A stretch of 11,993 bases of DNA from Rhodoferax sp. (GTDB lineage: Bacteria > Pseudomonadota > Gammaproteobacteria > Burkholderiales > Burkholderiaceae_C): the NCBI GenBank assembly GCA_021731215.1, contig JAKFXU010000399.1, positions 1-11,993 of the forward strand. The letters run 5' to 3'. The notes beneath the pieces were generated by a model, which had not been told where the DNA came from, did not search any database, and worked only from the letters and a program-made list of their open reading frames with translations. Made by a program: the position numbers and the translations under genes. This document shows positions 1-6,428 of the stretch, piece by piece. The stretch's first letter is position 1. Every line of letters starts with the position of its first letter.

Positions 1-3
1 GGT

Positions 4-1920
4 GTGCTGCAGGTCATCAACAACAAGAGCGACCAAACTTTTGGCGAGCTTGAAATCGAGGGCGTGGCGCAACTGTGCAAGGTGCTGGCCGCGGCGATTC
101 GCCAGCGCCAGCAAAAAGCCGAAATCGGCGCGCGGCGTCGGGTCACCAAATTTGATGGCCTGGTGGCCGACGGCGTCATCAGCGCCGAGCAGCTCGAGCA
201 GTGCTGGCCGCAGGCGCGGCTGGAGGGCCTGCCGGTGGAGCAGGTCCTGATGGCGAAATTCAAGGTGCTACCGGCCCAGATCGGCCCCTCGCTGGCCAAA
301 TTCTTCCGCGTGCCCTACGAGCCATTCAATCCGGGGCGCATCCGTTCGGAGTTGCTGCACGGCGCGCTCAAGCGTGAATTTGTGCAAGTGCAGGGCTGGA
401 TTCCGCTGGAGGAGTCGCCCGAGGGCCTGGTCATCATGTGCCTGGACCCGGAGGCGGTGCGCGGCGCGCGCGTGGTGCCGCAGGTGTTCCCGCGCATCAG
501 CCGGTTTGCCTACCGGGTGACCACGCTGAGCGAGTTTCAGGCCACGCTGGGGCAGATCTTCGGCGCCGAGGTGGAGGGCGGCTCGATTGACGAGTTGCTG
601 GCCGACATGGATGAGGCGCCCCTGGAGGACGGCAGCAATGACAATTCGCTGGAGTCGGCGGCGGCCGACAACGAGTTGGTCAAGTTCGTCAACAAGGTCA
701 TTATTGACGCCTACCACCAGAAGGCGTCCGACATTCACATCGAGCCGATGCCGGGCAAGCTCAAGACCGGCATCCGCTTTCGCATCGACGGCACCCTGAT
801 GCCCTATGTCGAGGTGCCGGCGCACTTCCGCCAGGCCATGGTGACGCGCCTGAAGATCATGTGCGACCTCGACATCTCCGAGCGGCGCAAGCCGCAGGAC
901 GGCAAGATCAAGTTCAAGAAATACGGCCCGCTCGACATCGAGCTGCGCGTCGCCACCATTCCGTCGGCCGGCGGCGTGGAAGACGTGGTGATGCGGATTC
1001 TGACCGCCGGTGAACCGATTCCGCTGGACCAACTGGGCCTGACGCCGCACAACATCGAGCGCGTCATCAAGACCATCGAGAAGCCCTATGGCCTGTTCTA
1101 TGTCTGCGGCCCGACCGGCTCCGGCAAGACCACCACCCTGCACTCCATCCTCAAGCACCTCAACACGCCCGACACCAAAATCTGGACCGCCGAAGACCCG
1201 GTGGAAATCACGCAAAAAGGGCTGCGCCAGGTCCAGATCAACCGCAAGGCCGGCATTGATTTCGCCCTCATCATGCGCGCCTTTCTGCGCGCCGACCCCG
1301 ACATCATCATGGTCGGCGAGTCGCGCGACAAGGAAACCGTGGCCATGGGCGTGGAAGCCTCGCTCACCGGCCACCTGGTGTTCTCCACCCTGCACACCAA
1401 CTCGGCGCCCGAGTCCATCACGCGCCTGCTCGACATGGGCATGGACCCGTTCAACTTCGCCGATGCACTCTTAGGCATTCTGGCCCAGCGCCTGGCCAAA
1501 AAGCTGTGCGCCTGCAAGGAGTCCTATGTGCCCGACGCCGAAGAATTGCGCCTGTTCGCCGCCGAATATTCGGATGAGCTCAGACACTCGGCGGCCTGGG
1601 TCGCCGACTATGCCGGCGAAACCCAAAAATTGATCGAGGGCTGGCACCAGACCTACGGCCAGAACGGCGAGTTGCGCCTGTACCGCCACGTCGGCTGCGA
1701 CAAATGCAGCAAGACCGGCTACAAAGGCCGGCTGGGCCTGCACGAGCTGCTGATCGCCACCGACCACATCAAGCGCCTGATCCAGGAGCGCGCCCGCGTG
1801 GCCGAAATTTTTGCCGCGGCGGTGGAAGGCGGCATGCGCACCCTGAAGATGGACGGCATGGAGAAAGTCATGATGGGCCTGACCGACCTCAAGATGGTGC
1901 GCCAGGTGTGCATCAAGTGA
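4..1920 (+). CDS. GspE/PulE/PilB-family assembly ATPase (5' end possibly cut)
   Basis: This is a hexameric cytoplasmic ATPase of the type II secretion/type IV pilus family, which drives pilin polymerisation or secretion at the inner membrane. An N-terminal GspE/MshE-like region (about residues 45-190) precedes an acidic linker (195-222) and the ATPase core. Visible motifs are Walker A GPTGSGKT (369-376), the Asp box TAEDPVE (395-401), Walker B DPDIIMVGESRD (431-442), the His box GHLVFSTLHTN (456-466) and a C-terminal zinc-type site with Cys 502, 504, 565 and 568. Two details are unusual: GESRD where GEIRD is normal, and CxC instead of CxxC in the first cysteine pair. The frame is open to base 1, so the GTG at 4 may not be the true start; no ribosome site can be judged. 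No pilC, pilD or gsp gene adjoins it, so it looks like an orphan ATPase. Its last 36 or so codons are duplicated at 2994-3100. The family call is firm, the specific machine is not. Confidence 0.93.
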   Translation: MLQVINNKSDQTFGELEIEGVAQLCKVLAAAIRQRQQKAEIGARRRVTKFDGLVADGVISAEQLEQCWPQARLEGLPVEQVLMAKFKVLPAQIGPSLAKFFRVPYEPFNPGRIRSELLHGALKREFVQVQGWIPLEESPEGLVIMCLDPEAVRGARVVPQVFPRISRFAYRVTTLSEFQATLGQIFGAEVEGGSIDELLADMDEAPLEDGSNDNSLESAAADNELVKFVNKVIIDAYHQKASDIHIEPMPGKLKTGIRFRIDGTLMPYVEVPAHFRQAMVTRLKIMCDLDISERRKPQDGKIKFKKYGPLDIELRVATIPSAGGVEDVVMRILTAGEPIPLDQLGLTPHNIERVIKTIEKPYGLFYVCGPTGSGKTTTLHSILKHLNTPDTKIWTAEDPVEITQKGLRQVQINRKAGIDFALIMRAFLRADPDIIMVGESRDKETVAMGVEASLTGHLVFSTLHTNSAPESITRLLDMGMDPFNFADALLGILAQRLAKKLCACKESYVPDAEELRLFAAEYSDELRHSAAWVADYAGETQKLIEGWHQTYGQNGELRLYRHVGCDKCSKTGYKGRLGLHELLIATDHIKRLIQERARVAEIFAAAVEGGMRTLKMDGMEKVMMGLTDLKMVRQVCIK

Positions 1921-1973
1921 GGTGACAAAGACGATATGGCGCCACTATCCGCAGTGGGCCACTGGGATGGCTC

Positions 1974-2195
1974 ATGCGTATTTGCCGCATCTTAAGTATG
2001 AAAGAAGCGCCGGGCTCCATCACCGTCATTGCCGGACGCTTGCACCGTGACCGCAGTGCCGTCAAACGTGATGTAGACCAGTTGGCGCAAGCGGGTCTGG
2101 TAACGATTGAAACCAAAATTCTTCCAGGCCACGGCCACATGAAAGAGGTTCGGGCTGCTGCAACCCGTTTTCGCCTTGAAGCGATGGTGATGTAA
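1974..2195 (+). pseudogene. Truncated HVO_A0114-like winged-helix DNA-binding protein (copy 1)
   Basis: The 73-codon frame encodes a winged-helix segment (GSITVIAGRLHRDRSAVKRD) followed by a wing and a PGHG..KEV tail. These match the C-terminal half of small MarR-like DNA-binding proteins (HVO_A0114/COG4190 type) that often accompany TA genes. The N-terminal part of the family is missing: the ATG at 1974 is only about 13 codons before the helix-turn-helix and has no good Shine-Dalgarno sequence. A second, frameshifted copy lies at 6832-7024 on the same strand. I read this as a remnant, though a mini-protein that still binds DNA cannot be excluded. No partner toxin is visible between it and the upstream ATPase gene. 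Confidence 0.6.
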
Positions 2196-2211
2196 GGACC
2201 ATCGACCTCGA
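1994..2211 (+). repeat. Dispersed repeat, winged-helix fragment, copy 1 of 2
   Basis: Bases 1994-2211 align with 6832-7041 in the same orientation at about 90% identity by eye. The other copy lacks 8 bases near 6951 and has two single-base indels. The match begins inside the coding fragment and runs about 16 bases past its stop codon, ending with ATCGACCTCGA in both copies. Confidence 0.85.
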
Positions 2212-2325
2212 TCGGGCAGTCACATCCGATGCAGTCGCGTGTCAAAGAGTGGCGCAAATTGGATCGGTCAACCCAAGCATCAGAGCTGCCGATACCTGCA
2301 CATATCCACCCGGATTCACTCTGAA

Positions 2326-2352
2326 ATTATATAATGAAGATTATATAGGAGG
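2326..2352 (+). promoter_or_regulatory. Promoter/operator and ribosome site of the AbrB-Doc module
   Basis: A perfect -10 box TATAAT (2330-2335) lies in the 10-bp palindrome ATTATATAAT (2326-2335). Its half ATTATATA recurs at 2340-2347, a spacing of 14 bp, which would suit an autoregulating AbrB-type antitoxin. AGGAGG (2347-2352) lies five bases before the ATG. I see no good -35 box. The predicted transcript start is near 2342, giving a leader of about 16 bases. Confidence 0.6.
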
Positions 2353-2357
2353 CAAAA

Positions 2358-2585
2358 ATGCTCACATTCAAAGTGACCACCGTCGGCGCGTCAGAGGGCT
2401 TTATCTTGAACAAGGAAGCCAAGGCAAGGCTGGGCGTGCAAAAAGGCGATACCCTTTATTTGACGGAAGCACCCGATGGCGCTTTGCGCATTACGCCCTA
2501 CAACCCCGATTTCCAGCGGCAGATGGCCTTGGCTGAGCAGATCATGCACGATGACCGAGAAATTCTGCGGGCCTTGGCTAAATGA
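2358..2585 (+). CDS. AbrB/MazE-type (SpoVT-AbrB fold) antitoxin
   Basis: This 75-residue protein has the swapped-hairpin AbrB DNA-binding pattern: a strand (TFKVTTVGAS), a helix-turn (LNKEAKARLGVQKGDTL) and a second strand (YLTEAPDGALRITPY). A helical C-terminal tail would wrap the toxin. It should neutralise the Doc toxin encoded next and repress its own operon. The start is fixed by a strong AGGAGG at five bases' distance. Its stop overlaps the toxin start in ATGA (2582-2585), the usual translational coupling of TA pairs. AbrB-type antitoxins are more familiar with MazF or VapC, while Doc classically pairs with Phd; AbrB-Doc pairs do exist. The gene appears intact. Confidence 0.88.
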   Translation: MLTFKVTTVGASEGFILNKEAKARLGVQKGDTLYLTEAPDGALRITPYNPDFQRQMALAEQIMHDDREILRALAK

Positions 2586-2968
2586 CGACTTGGCGCTGGG
2601 TTAGAGCCGACCTGGTTTACGCGGTGCATGAAATCCAGTTGGCCCGTCATGGCGGGCTTGATGGTGTGCGCGATCAGAATGCGGTGGAATCGGCCCTGGC
2701 TCGCCCTGAACAGTTGCATGCCTACGGCAATCCGCCGCCGGATGCGGCTCAACTTGCCGCCGCCTATGCGTATGGGCTGGCACGCAATCACGGATTCATC
2801 GATGGCAATAAGCGCACAGCTTGGGTCGTGGCGCGCGTGTTTTTGGCGGACAACGGCGTGCGCTTGCAATTTTCTGAAATTGACGCCATCCGCACAATGG
2901 AAAACGTGGCGAGTAGTGCGTTGGACGCGCAGCAGTTGGCGACTTGGTTCCGCCAGAGAATGGTTTGA
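2582..2968 (+). CDS. doc: Doc (death-on-curing) family Fic-fold toxin
   Basis: The protein has 128 residues, the usual Doc length. The signature HGFIDGNKRTAW (residues 70-81) is the Doc form of the Fic motif, with the catalytic His at 70, Lys 77 and Arg 78. Known Doc toxins phosphorylate elongation factor Tu and stop translation; activity here is inferred from the family. N-terminal helices (1-66) and a C-terminal helix (about 95-125) complete the fold, with no frameshift or stop. The gene overlaps the AbrB-type antitoxin by four bases, so the two form an operon. Just 26 bases after its stop codon begins a diverged copy of the end of the upstream ATPase gene, so the module sits between two homologous segments. 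Confidence 0.93.
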   Translation: MTTWRWVRADLVYAVHEIQLARHGGLDGVRDQNAVESALARPEQLHAYGNPPPDAAQLAAAYAYGLARNHGFIDGNKRTAWVVARVFLADNGVRLQFSEIDAIRTMENVASSALDAQQLATWFRQRMV

Positions 2969-2993
2969 TCCTCATGCACCGCTGGCAGCCAGG

Positions 2994-3100
2994 GTGGCCG
3001 AGATTTTCGCTGCTTCAGTGGAAGGCGGCATGCGCACCCTGAAGATGGACGGCATGGAGAAAATCATGATGGGTCTGACCGACCTCAAGCTGGTGCGCCA
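2994..3100 (+). repeat. Diverged copy of the ATPase gene 3' end
   Basis: Bases 2994-3100 match 1798-1904, coding for ATPase residues 599-634, at 98 of 107 positions by my count. The copy still reads as VAEIFAASVEGGMRTLKM and onward. Five of the nine changes are synonymous; the rest give A to S, V to I and M to L. This pattern points to divergence while the sequence was coding, so the copy probably comes from another allele or paralogue of the ATPase gene, not from recent decay. It has no ATP-binding part and no start codon. Confidence 0.9.
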
Positions 3101-3112
3101 ACTTCGGCGTGA

Positions 3113-3205
3113 AGTTTGGTTCATGGAATCCGAGGCGGAAATTTTTCTGAAAACCATCATCCTAGAAACCGCAAGGCGACCAGGCAATACAGGAGTAAAT
3201 CATGA
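3113..3205 (+). pseudogene. Possible C-terminal remnant of a BrnT-type toxin
   Basis: The frame from 3113 is open and ends in RNRKATRQYRSKS before a TGA at 3203-3205 that overlaps the next ATG as ATGA. The R-K-A-T-R core resembles the C-terminal ARKATR...Y segment of BrnT toxins, and brnT normally lies directly upstream of a BrnA/CopG antitoxin with such an overlap. Bases just before it read TII in another frame, as expected after a small indel. Nothing of the catalytic body is left. The match rests on about ten residues, so this is tentative. Confidence 0.35.
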
Positions 3206-3483
3206 AAGCAAAACCGATCTACGATGATGATGAACTGGAGATACTAAAGGCGTGGGAGGCTGGTGCGCTCAAACCAGTCAGCGCAATGGCGCAGCAGATC
3301 AAGGCCCATCGCGCGGTGGCTGAAGCAACTTTCAAAAAAGACCAGCGCCTGAACATCCGAATTTCGTCCAAAGATTTGAAGAGCCTGCAGGCCCGTGCCC
3401 TTGAGGAGGGCATTCCCTATCAGACATTTGCAGCAAGTCTGCTGCATAAGTTTGTCAGCGGACATCTGGTAAATCAGCGATAG
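3202..3483 (+). CDS. BrnA/CopG-type ribbon-helix-helix antitoxin, orphan
   Basis: The 93-residue protein has an acidic N-terminus, a central helix rich in Ala, and the segment KKDQRLNIRISSKDLKSLQ (residues 45-63). It is followed by ARALEEGIPYQTFAASLLHK, the hallmark of the CopG-type antitoxin family (PF12441) paired with BrnT-like toxins. The ribbon-helix-helix would bind the operon's own promoter. AGGAG (3191-3195) supports the start six bases downstream. No intact toxin adjoins it; only a possible toxin tail precedes it. It may be a solitary antitoxin that protects against an incoming toxin or simply persists after toxin loss. Confidence 0.82.
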   Translation: MKAKPIYDDDELEILKAWEAGALKPVSAMAQQIKAHRAVAEATFKKDQRLNIRISSKDLKSLQARALEEGIPYQTFAASLLHKFVSGHLVNQR

Positions 3484-3523
3484 TCAATGACGCCATGCCT
3501 CCAACCGACGGGCCTGTAAATGG

Positions 3524-3539
3524 GCCTCAAAGTTGAGGC
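3524..3539 (+). other. Small perfect hairpin after the antitoxin gene
   Basis: GCCTCAA and TTGAGGC form a 7-bp stem with a two-base loop, 41 bases after the stop codon. No T-run follows, so this is at most a weak terminator. The rest of 3484-3656 shows no gene. Confidence 0.3.
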
Positions 3540-3656
3540 ATTCAGGATTTAAGCGGAGCCACCTGTCATGGTTTCACCCGCATTTATATCCTCGCTGAAC
3601 ATCCCGTCAACTCAAGCGTTGCGCCCCACGGTGCGGCCTGGCCAACTCTGTTTTAC

Positions 3657-3685
3657 TTGACATAATTAAAATCTAACTTTATTAT
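3657..3685 (+). promoter_or_regulatory. Strong sigma-70 promoter of the AAA/DUF4143 gene
   Basis: A consensus -35 TTGACA (3657-3662), a 17-bp spacer and a -10 TATTAT (3680-3685, five of six) form a near-ideal promoter. The predicted transcript start is about 3692, only two bases before the ATG at 3694, and no Shine-Dalgarno sequence is seen, so the message would be essentially leaderless. Confidence 0.7.
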
Positions 3686-3693
3686 TGGATGGC

Positions 3694-4875
3694 ATGTACC
3701 AACCTCGCCAACTCGCCCCCGTCTTGCAGCAAGCCCTGTCGGGCTTTCCAGCCGTTCTGATCACTGGCCCGCGCCAGTCGGGCAAAACCACTTTTCTTAA
3801 ACACGAGGCGCAGGCGCAGGTTAACTACGTCAGTTTTGACGACACCCTTGAACGGGAATTTGCATCGGTTGACCCTGCTGGTTTTTTGGGCAGATTTGTC
3901 AACCAGCCGGTTATTCTGGACGAGATTCAGTATGTACCCCAACTGCTGTCGCAACTGAAACTGCGCATTGATCAAGACCCAAGCCGTTGCGGCCGCTGGC
4001 TATTGACGGGTTCACAGCAGTTTGGCTTGATGCGTGATGTCAGCGAGTCACTGGCTGGCCGTGTGGCTGTGCTTGAACTGCCACCCTTCTCGCACCTGGA
4101 ATACCTGCGGCCCACGCTCGACGATGTTTTGTGGAACGGCGGCTACCCTGTGGTGGCGATGTACCCCGAGCGGCGCGATATGTGGCTGCGCAGCTACGTG
4201 GCCACTTATATCGAGCGCGATGTGCGCCAGATACGCAACATCCCGGACTTGCGGGTGTTTAACCAGTTTCTTAATTTGGCCGCCGCCCGGCACGGCCAAG
4301 AGTTTCATGCAGCCGACCTGTCGCGTGAATTGGGCATCACGCAGCCCACCGTCAAATCCTGGGGCGGCGTGCTTGAAGCCTCTTACATTGCCCATTTTTT
4401 ACCTCCGTGGTTTCGCAACTATGGCAAGCGCGTAGTCAAAACGCCAAAGCTTTACTTTTTCGACTCGGCCCTTGTCAATTTGCTAACCCGCCAGCCAGAC
4501 CCCGGCGCAGCGCTGGCTGGCCCAATGGGCGGCGCGCTGCTGGAGGGCTGGGTGGTGACAGAGGCAGTCAAGGCATTCATGGCACTGGGACGCAAGCCAG
4601 ACCTTTACTTCTGGCGTTCGCATGACGGCCTTGAAGTGGATTTGCTGATCGTCATCAACGGCAAGTTGCAGCCCGTAGAGATCAAGTTGACAGCCACACC
4701 AGGCGCCGGCCACCTGGCCCCCATCAACCGGTTCATCGCCATCGCTGGCGAAGAGGCTTGCCCACAAGGCATCCTGGTTTGCCGTACCGAGACAGAAAGG
4801 CCGCTACCCAACGGCCACCTCGCGCTGCCGTGGCATGCCTTTCCACAATGGTTGCGCGCACGGTTGGCGGCTTAA
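3694..4875 (+). CDS. AAA_14 ATPase with DUF4143 C-terminal domain
   Basis: This 393-residue protein belongs to the common but poorly understood family of AAA ATPases fused to DUF4143. Motifs seen are Walker A GPRQSGKT (25-32), Walker B VILDEIQ (73-79), a sensor-like LLTGSQQ (103-109) and AGRVAVLELPPFS (121-133). An ERDVRQIRNIPDLRVFNQFL helix and a winged-helix-like ELGITQPTVKSW (212-223) follow. Near the C-terminus E314, D316 and E329-I-K331 recall a PD-(D/E)xK nuclease fold, typical of this family. Cellular function is not established; such genes are frequent in accessory regions near TA and defence loci. The frame extends to a TTG at 3685, but that codon overlaps the -10 box, so the ATG at 3694 is preferred. 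It appears intact and transcribed alone. Confidence 0.88.
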   Translation: MYQPRQLAPVLQQALSGFPAVLITGPRQSGKTTFLKHEAQAQVNYVSFDDTLEREFASVDPAGFLGRFVNQPVILDEIQYVPQLLSQLKLRIDQDPSRCGRWLLTGSQQFGLMRDVSESLAGRVAVLELPPFSHLEYLRPTLDDVLWNGGYPVVAMYPERRDMWLRSYVATYIERDVRQIRNIPDLRVFNQFLNLAAARHGQEFHAADLSRELGITQPTVKSWGGVLEASYIAHFLPPWFRNYGKRVVKTPKLYFFDSALVNLLTRQPDPGAALAGPMGGALLEGWVVTEAVKAFMALGRKPDLYFWRSHDGLEVDLLIVINGKLQPVEIKLTATPGAGHLAPINRFIAIAGEEACPQGILVCRTETERPLPNGHLALPWHAFPQWLRARLAA

Positions 4876-4924
4876 CCACCTGCAGACCCGCATCCGTTCA
4901 AGATGAGCGTGTCCCAGTCTGGCT

Positions 4925-4974
4925 GGAGACCTGACCCTGGACCGCTCGTTGTCTCAGTAAGTGGGTGTCCTGTA
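4925..4974 (+). repeat. 50-bp direct repeat, left copy
   Basis: Bases 4925-4974 are identical to 6067-6116 (50 of 50), in the same orientation. The unit ends in AAGTGGGTGTCCTGTA. A partial third copy lies at 5003-5034. The pair brackets the MNT/HEPN genes. Confidence 0.95.
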
Positions 4975-5002
4975 CGGATTTACATTGCCTATGACGCCTT
5001 CT

Positions 5003-5034
5003 TTGGTCTCGCGATAAGTGGGTGTCCCCTATAT
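5003..5034 (+). repeat. Partial third copy of the 50-bp repeat
   Basis: This stretch shares GTCTC and then TAAGTGGGTGTCC and TATATT with the 50-bp repeat and the flank of its right copy, with small indels. It covers only the 3' half of the unit, so it is a diverged relative of the element. Confidence 0.7.
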
Positions 5035-5083
5035 TCCCGGCACCCCTGCGGCACGCGCAGGCGGACGATGACTTCACTTGCCT

Positions 5084-5375
5084 TTACTGCTCCATCAACG
5101 CTTGCACATCAGCGATAAGACTGGGCACCAATGTGCACAACTCCTTGATGGTGGATTCCTCAACCTCCAGATAACCCTCGTACTCGGCCAGATTTCTTTT
5201 TTGATGCGCTGTATCCAACACCCGCCAGCGATTTGCTGGCCAACCCACCGTGTGGGTGGGCATCAGCCAGACGAGACCGGGCCAAATCGAGCATCCGTTT
5301 GACCTCAAGCTCATTGCGTGGTTCGGGCTTCAACTGACCGATACGAACGAGGTTATCCAACTCGGGCAGGCTCAT
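5084..5375 (-). pseudogene. HEPN-domain partner of MNT, internal deletion
   Basis: Two - strand frames together encode the ends of one HEPN protein. The N-terminal part MSLPELDNLVRIGQLKPEPR to LADAH (5375 to about 5257) is in one frame. The C-terminal part HTVGWPANRWRVLDTAHQKR and NLAEYEG to LMEQ (about 5257 to 5084) is in another. Family members of about 140 residues have a helical segment of roughly 40 residues between these blocks, which is missing here. The junction near 5252-5262 lies in a CCCAC-rich stretch that could have served as microhomology. The start overlaps the end of the upstream MNT gene by 23 bases, as in coupled MNT-HEPN pairs. HEPN partners are usually the toxic RNase, so the toxin is probably inactive. 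Confidence 0.75.
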
Positions 5376-5943
5376 GGGCATCTCCAATTAACGCAAGAAT
5401 AGGCTGCGACAAGACTCGATTGACGAACGAATCAGGCTCGCCCCTACGTTGCTCGAACTCCTGTAGCGTAAAGACGTTGGGATTGATTTTTCTGCCCAAC
5501 TGCGCCTCTACCGGCACAAGCCGCTCCAGCACGTCGCCCAGCAAGAGATCGCGTCCAACCAGCATCACATCGATATCGCTTTGCGCTGTGTCTGTCTGTT
5601 TAGCCACCGAACCATAAATCCAGGCCGCTTGCAAATTGGGCGCCAAAGGCATCAATGCATCGCGCAACAGGGGCACCGTGCCAAGCGTCTTGCGAGTCAG
5701 CGCCACCAATTCATCAAAAACAGGGCTTTGCGCGTTTGCCCGGAAGCAGCGCAAGCTGCCAAGCCTTTCTGAATGCACCAGCTTCGCTTTGGCCAAACGA
5801 TTGAGTTCTCGCTGCAAAGAAGCACTGCCCAGGCCAGTGAGGCGCCGCAACTCACTCAGATGGTAACTGCGCTCAGGCTGCCCAAACAGCCACGGATAAA
5901 CCCGAGACTGACTATCGGAAAAAATTGAAGAAGCGATCGACAT
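5353..5943 (-). CDS. Winged-helix plus minimal nucleotidyltransferase (MNT) protein
   Basis: The 196-residue protein combines an N-terminal winged-helix domain (about 8-70, with ELRRLTGLGSASLQRELNRL) and a minimal nucleotidyltransferase domain. The latter carries GSVAK (111-115) and SDIDV (122-126), supplying the two metal-binding Asp residues. In MNT-HEPN modules the MNT protein acts as antitoxin, in characterised cases by adding AMP to the HEPN toxin; that role is inferred here. The winged helix suggests self-regulation. The frame extends to a TTG at 5949, but the ATG at 5943 is preferred because the predicted transcript starts there. The HEPN gene overlapping its 3' end is broken, so this antitoxin is left without a working toxin at this locus. 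Confidence 0.85.
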   Translation of the reverse strand: MSIASSIFSDSQSRVYPWLFGQPERSYHLSELRRLTGLGSASLQRELNRLAKAKLVHSERLGSLRCFRANAQSPVFDELVALTRKTLGTVPLLRDALMPLAPNLQAAWIYGSVAKQTDTAQSDIDVMLVGRDLLLGDVLERLVPVEAQLGRKINPNVFTLQEFEQRRGEPDSFVNRVLSQPILALIGDAHEPARVG

Positions 5944-5978
5944 GACCAAATAATAGCACGATCATGCCAAATATTGGC
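5944..5978 (-). promoter_or_regulatory. Candidate promoter/operator of the MNT gene
   Basis: On the - strand a TATTAT (5955 to 5950) ends seven bases before the ATG at 5943, placing the transcript start on the A of the ATG. Upstream is the inverted repeat GCCAA-ATA-TTGGC (5966-5978). The + strand heptamer CCAAATA occurs at 5946-5952 and 5967-5973, 21 bp or two helical turns apart, a plausible operator for the winged-helix domain. No clear -35 box is visible. Confidence 0.5.
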
Positions 5979-6013
5979 CAATCACCGCTGGCCGCACGCG
6001 CCAGACCATAAGG

Positions 6014-6040
6014 GGATTTAATTGGAATCTAACCCCGATT
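6014..6040 (-). repeat. 27-bp dispersed repeat (GGGGTYAGA type), copy 1
   Basis: The - strand here reads AATCGGGGTTAGATTCC followed by AATTAAATCC. It matches 11374-11400 on the + strand at 25 of 27 positions, in inverted orientation 5.3 kb away. Nearby at 6049-6065 is a small hairpin, ATTTCC-GTCCG-GGAAAT. Similar GGGGTCAGA-type words are scattered in many proteobacterial intergenic regions. Confidence 0.75.
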
Positions 6041-6066
6041 GCCGCAACATTTCCGTCCGGGAAATG

Positions 6067-6116
6067 GGAGACCTGACCCTGGACCGCTCGTTGTCTCAGT
6101 AAGTGGGTGTCCTGTA
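6067..6116 (+). repeat. 50-bp direct repeat, right copy
   Basis: This is identical over 50 bases to 4925-4974. It ends 15 bases before the stop codon of the HigA-type gene, so it lies exactly between the MNT/HEPN and HigBA modules. Confidence 0.95.
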
Positions 6117-6131
6117 TATTGACCTCTTTGA

Positions 6132-6428
6132 CTACACAGGGGCAATGGGCGCAATGGTCAACTTGAAGCCCAGCGCCTTGAGCACCTTGAACAGCGTCTC
6201 CGTGCTGGGCGCGCGTTCACCCGACAGGCTTTTGTACAGGCCCTCGCGTGACAGGCCGGTGTCACGCGCAAGATCAGACATACCTCGAGCGCGGGCGATG
6301 GCCCCCAGCGCCGCTCCCAGTTCCGCAGGGTCGCTATCTTCGAGCACCTGGCGCATGTATTCGGTCACATCCTCTTCATCTTTAAGGTAATTCGCCACAT
6401 CGAAGGGTCGGGTTTTTATCTTGCTCAT
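6132..6428 (-). CDS. higA: HigA-type antitoxin (addiction module antidote, TIGR02684-like)
   Basis: The 98-residue protein has a short basic N-terminus, a helical linker containing YLKDEEDVTEYMRQVLE, and a C-terminal XRE-like helix-turn-helix in GMSDLARDTGLSREGLYKSL. A conserved KALGFKLTI end follows. It should bind and silence the RelE-fold toxin encoded just upstream and repress the operon. The ATG at 6428 shares its A with the toxin's TGA stop, and AAAGGAG (6440 to 6434, - strand) lies five bases before it, so this start is preferred over the GTG three bases earlier. The order toxin then antitoxin is typical of HigBA-like systems. It appears intact. Confidence 0.9.
   Translation of the reverse strand: MSKIKTRPFDVANYLKDEEDVTEYMRQVLEDSDPAELGAALGAIARARGMSDLARDTGLSREGLYKSLSGERAPSTETLFKVLKALGFKLTIAPIAPV

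Noticed and set aside
268..1395. 375-codon open frame on the - strand, antisense to the ATPase gene
   Set aside because: It mirrors the high-GC coding strand, has a low-complexity Gly/Val/His/Arg composition and no recognisable domain or ribosome site. The + strand gene is unambiguous.
1942..1963. Terminator after the ATPase gene (CCACT/AGTGG/CCACT)
   Set aside because: The arms are only five bases and no T-run follows, so a terminator is not supported.
5045..5061. Hairpin CCTGCG-GCACG-CGCAGG as terminator of the AAA/DUF4143 gene
   Set aside because: The stem is real but short, 170 bases from the stop codon, and no T-run follows.
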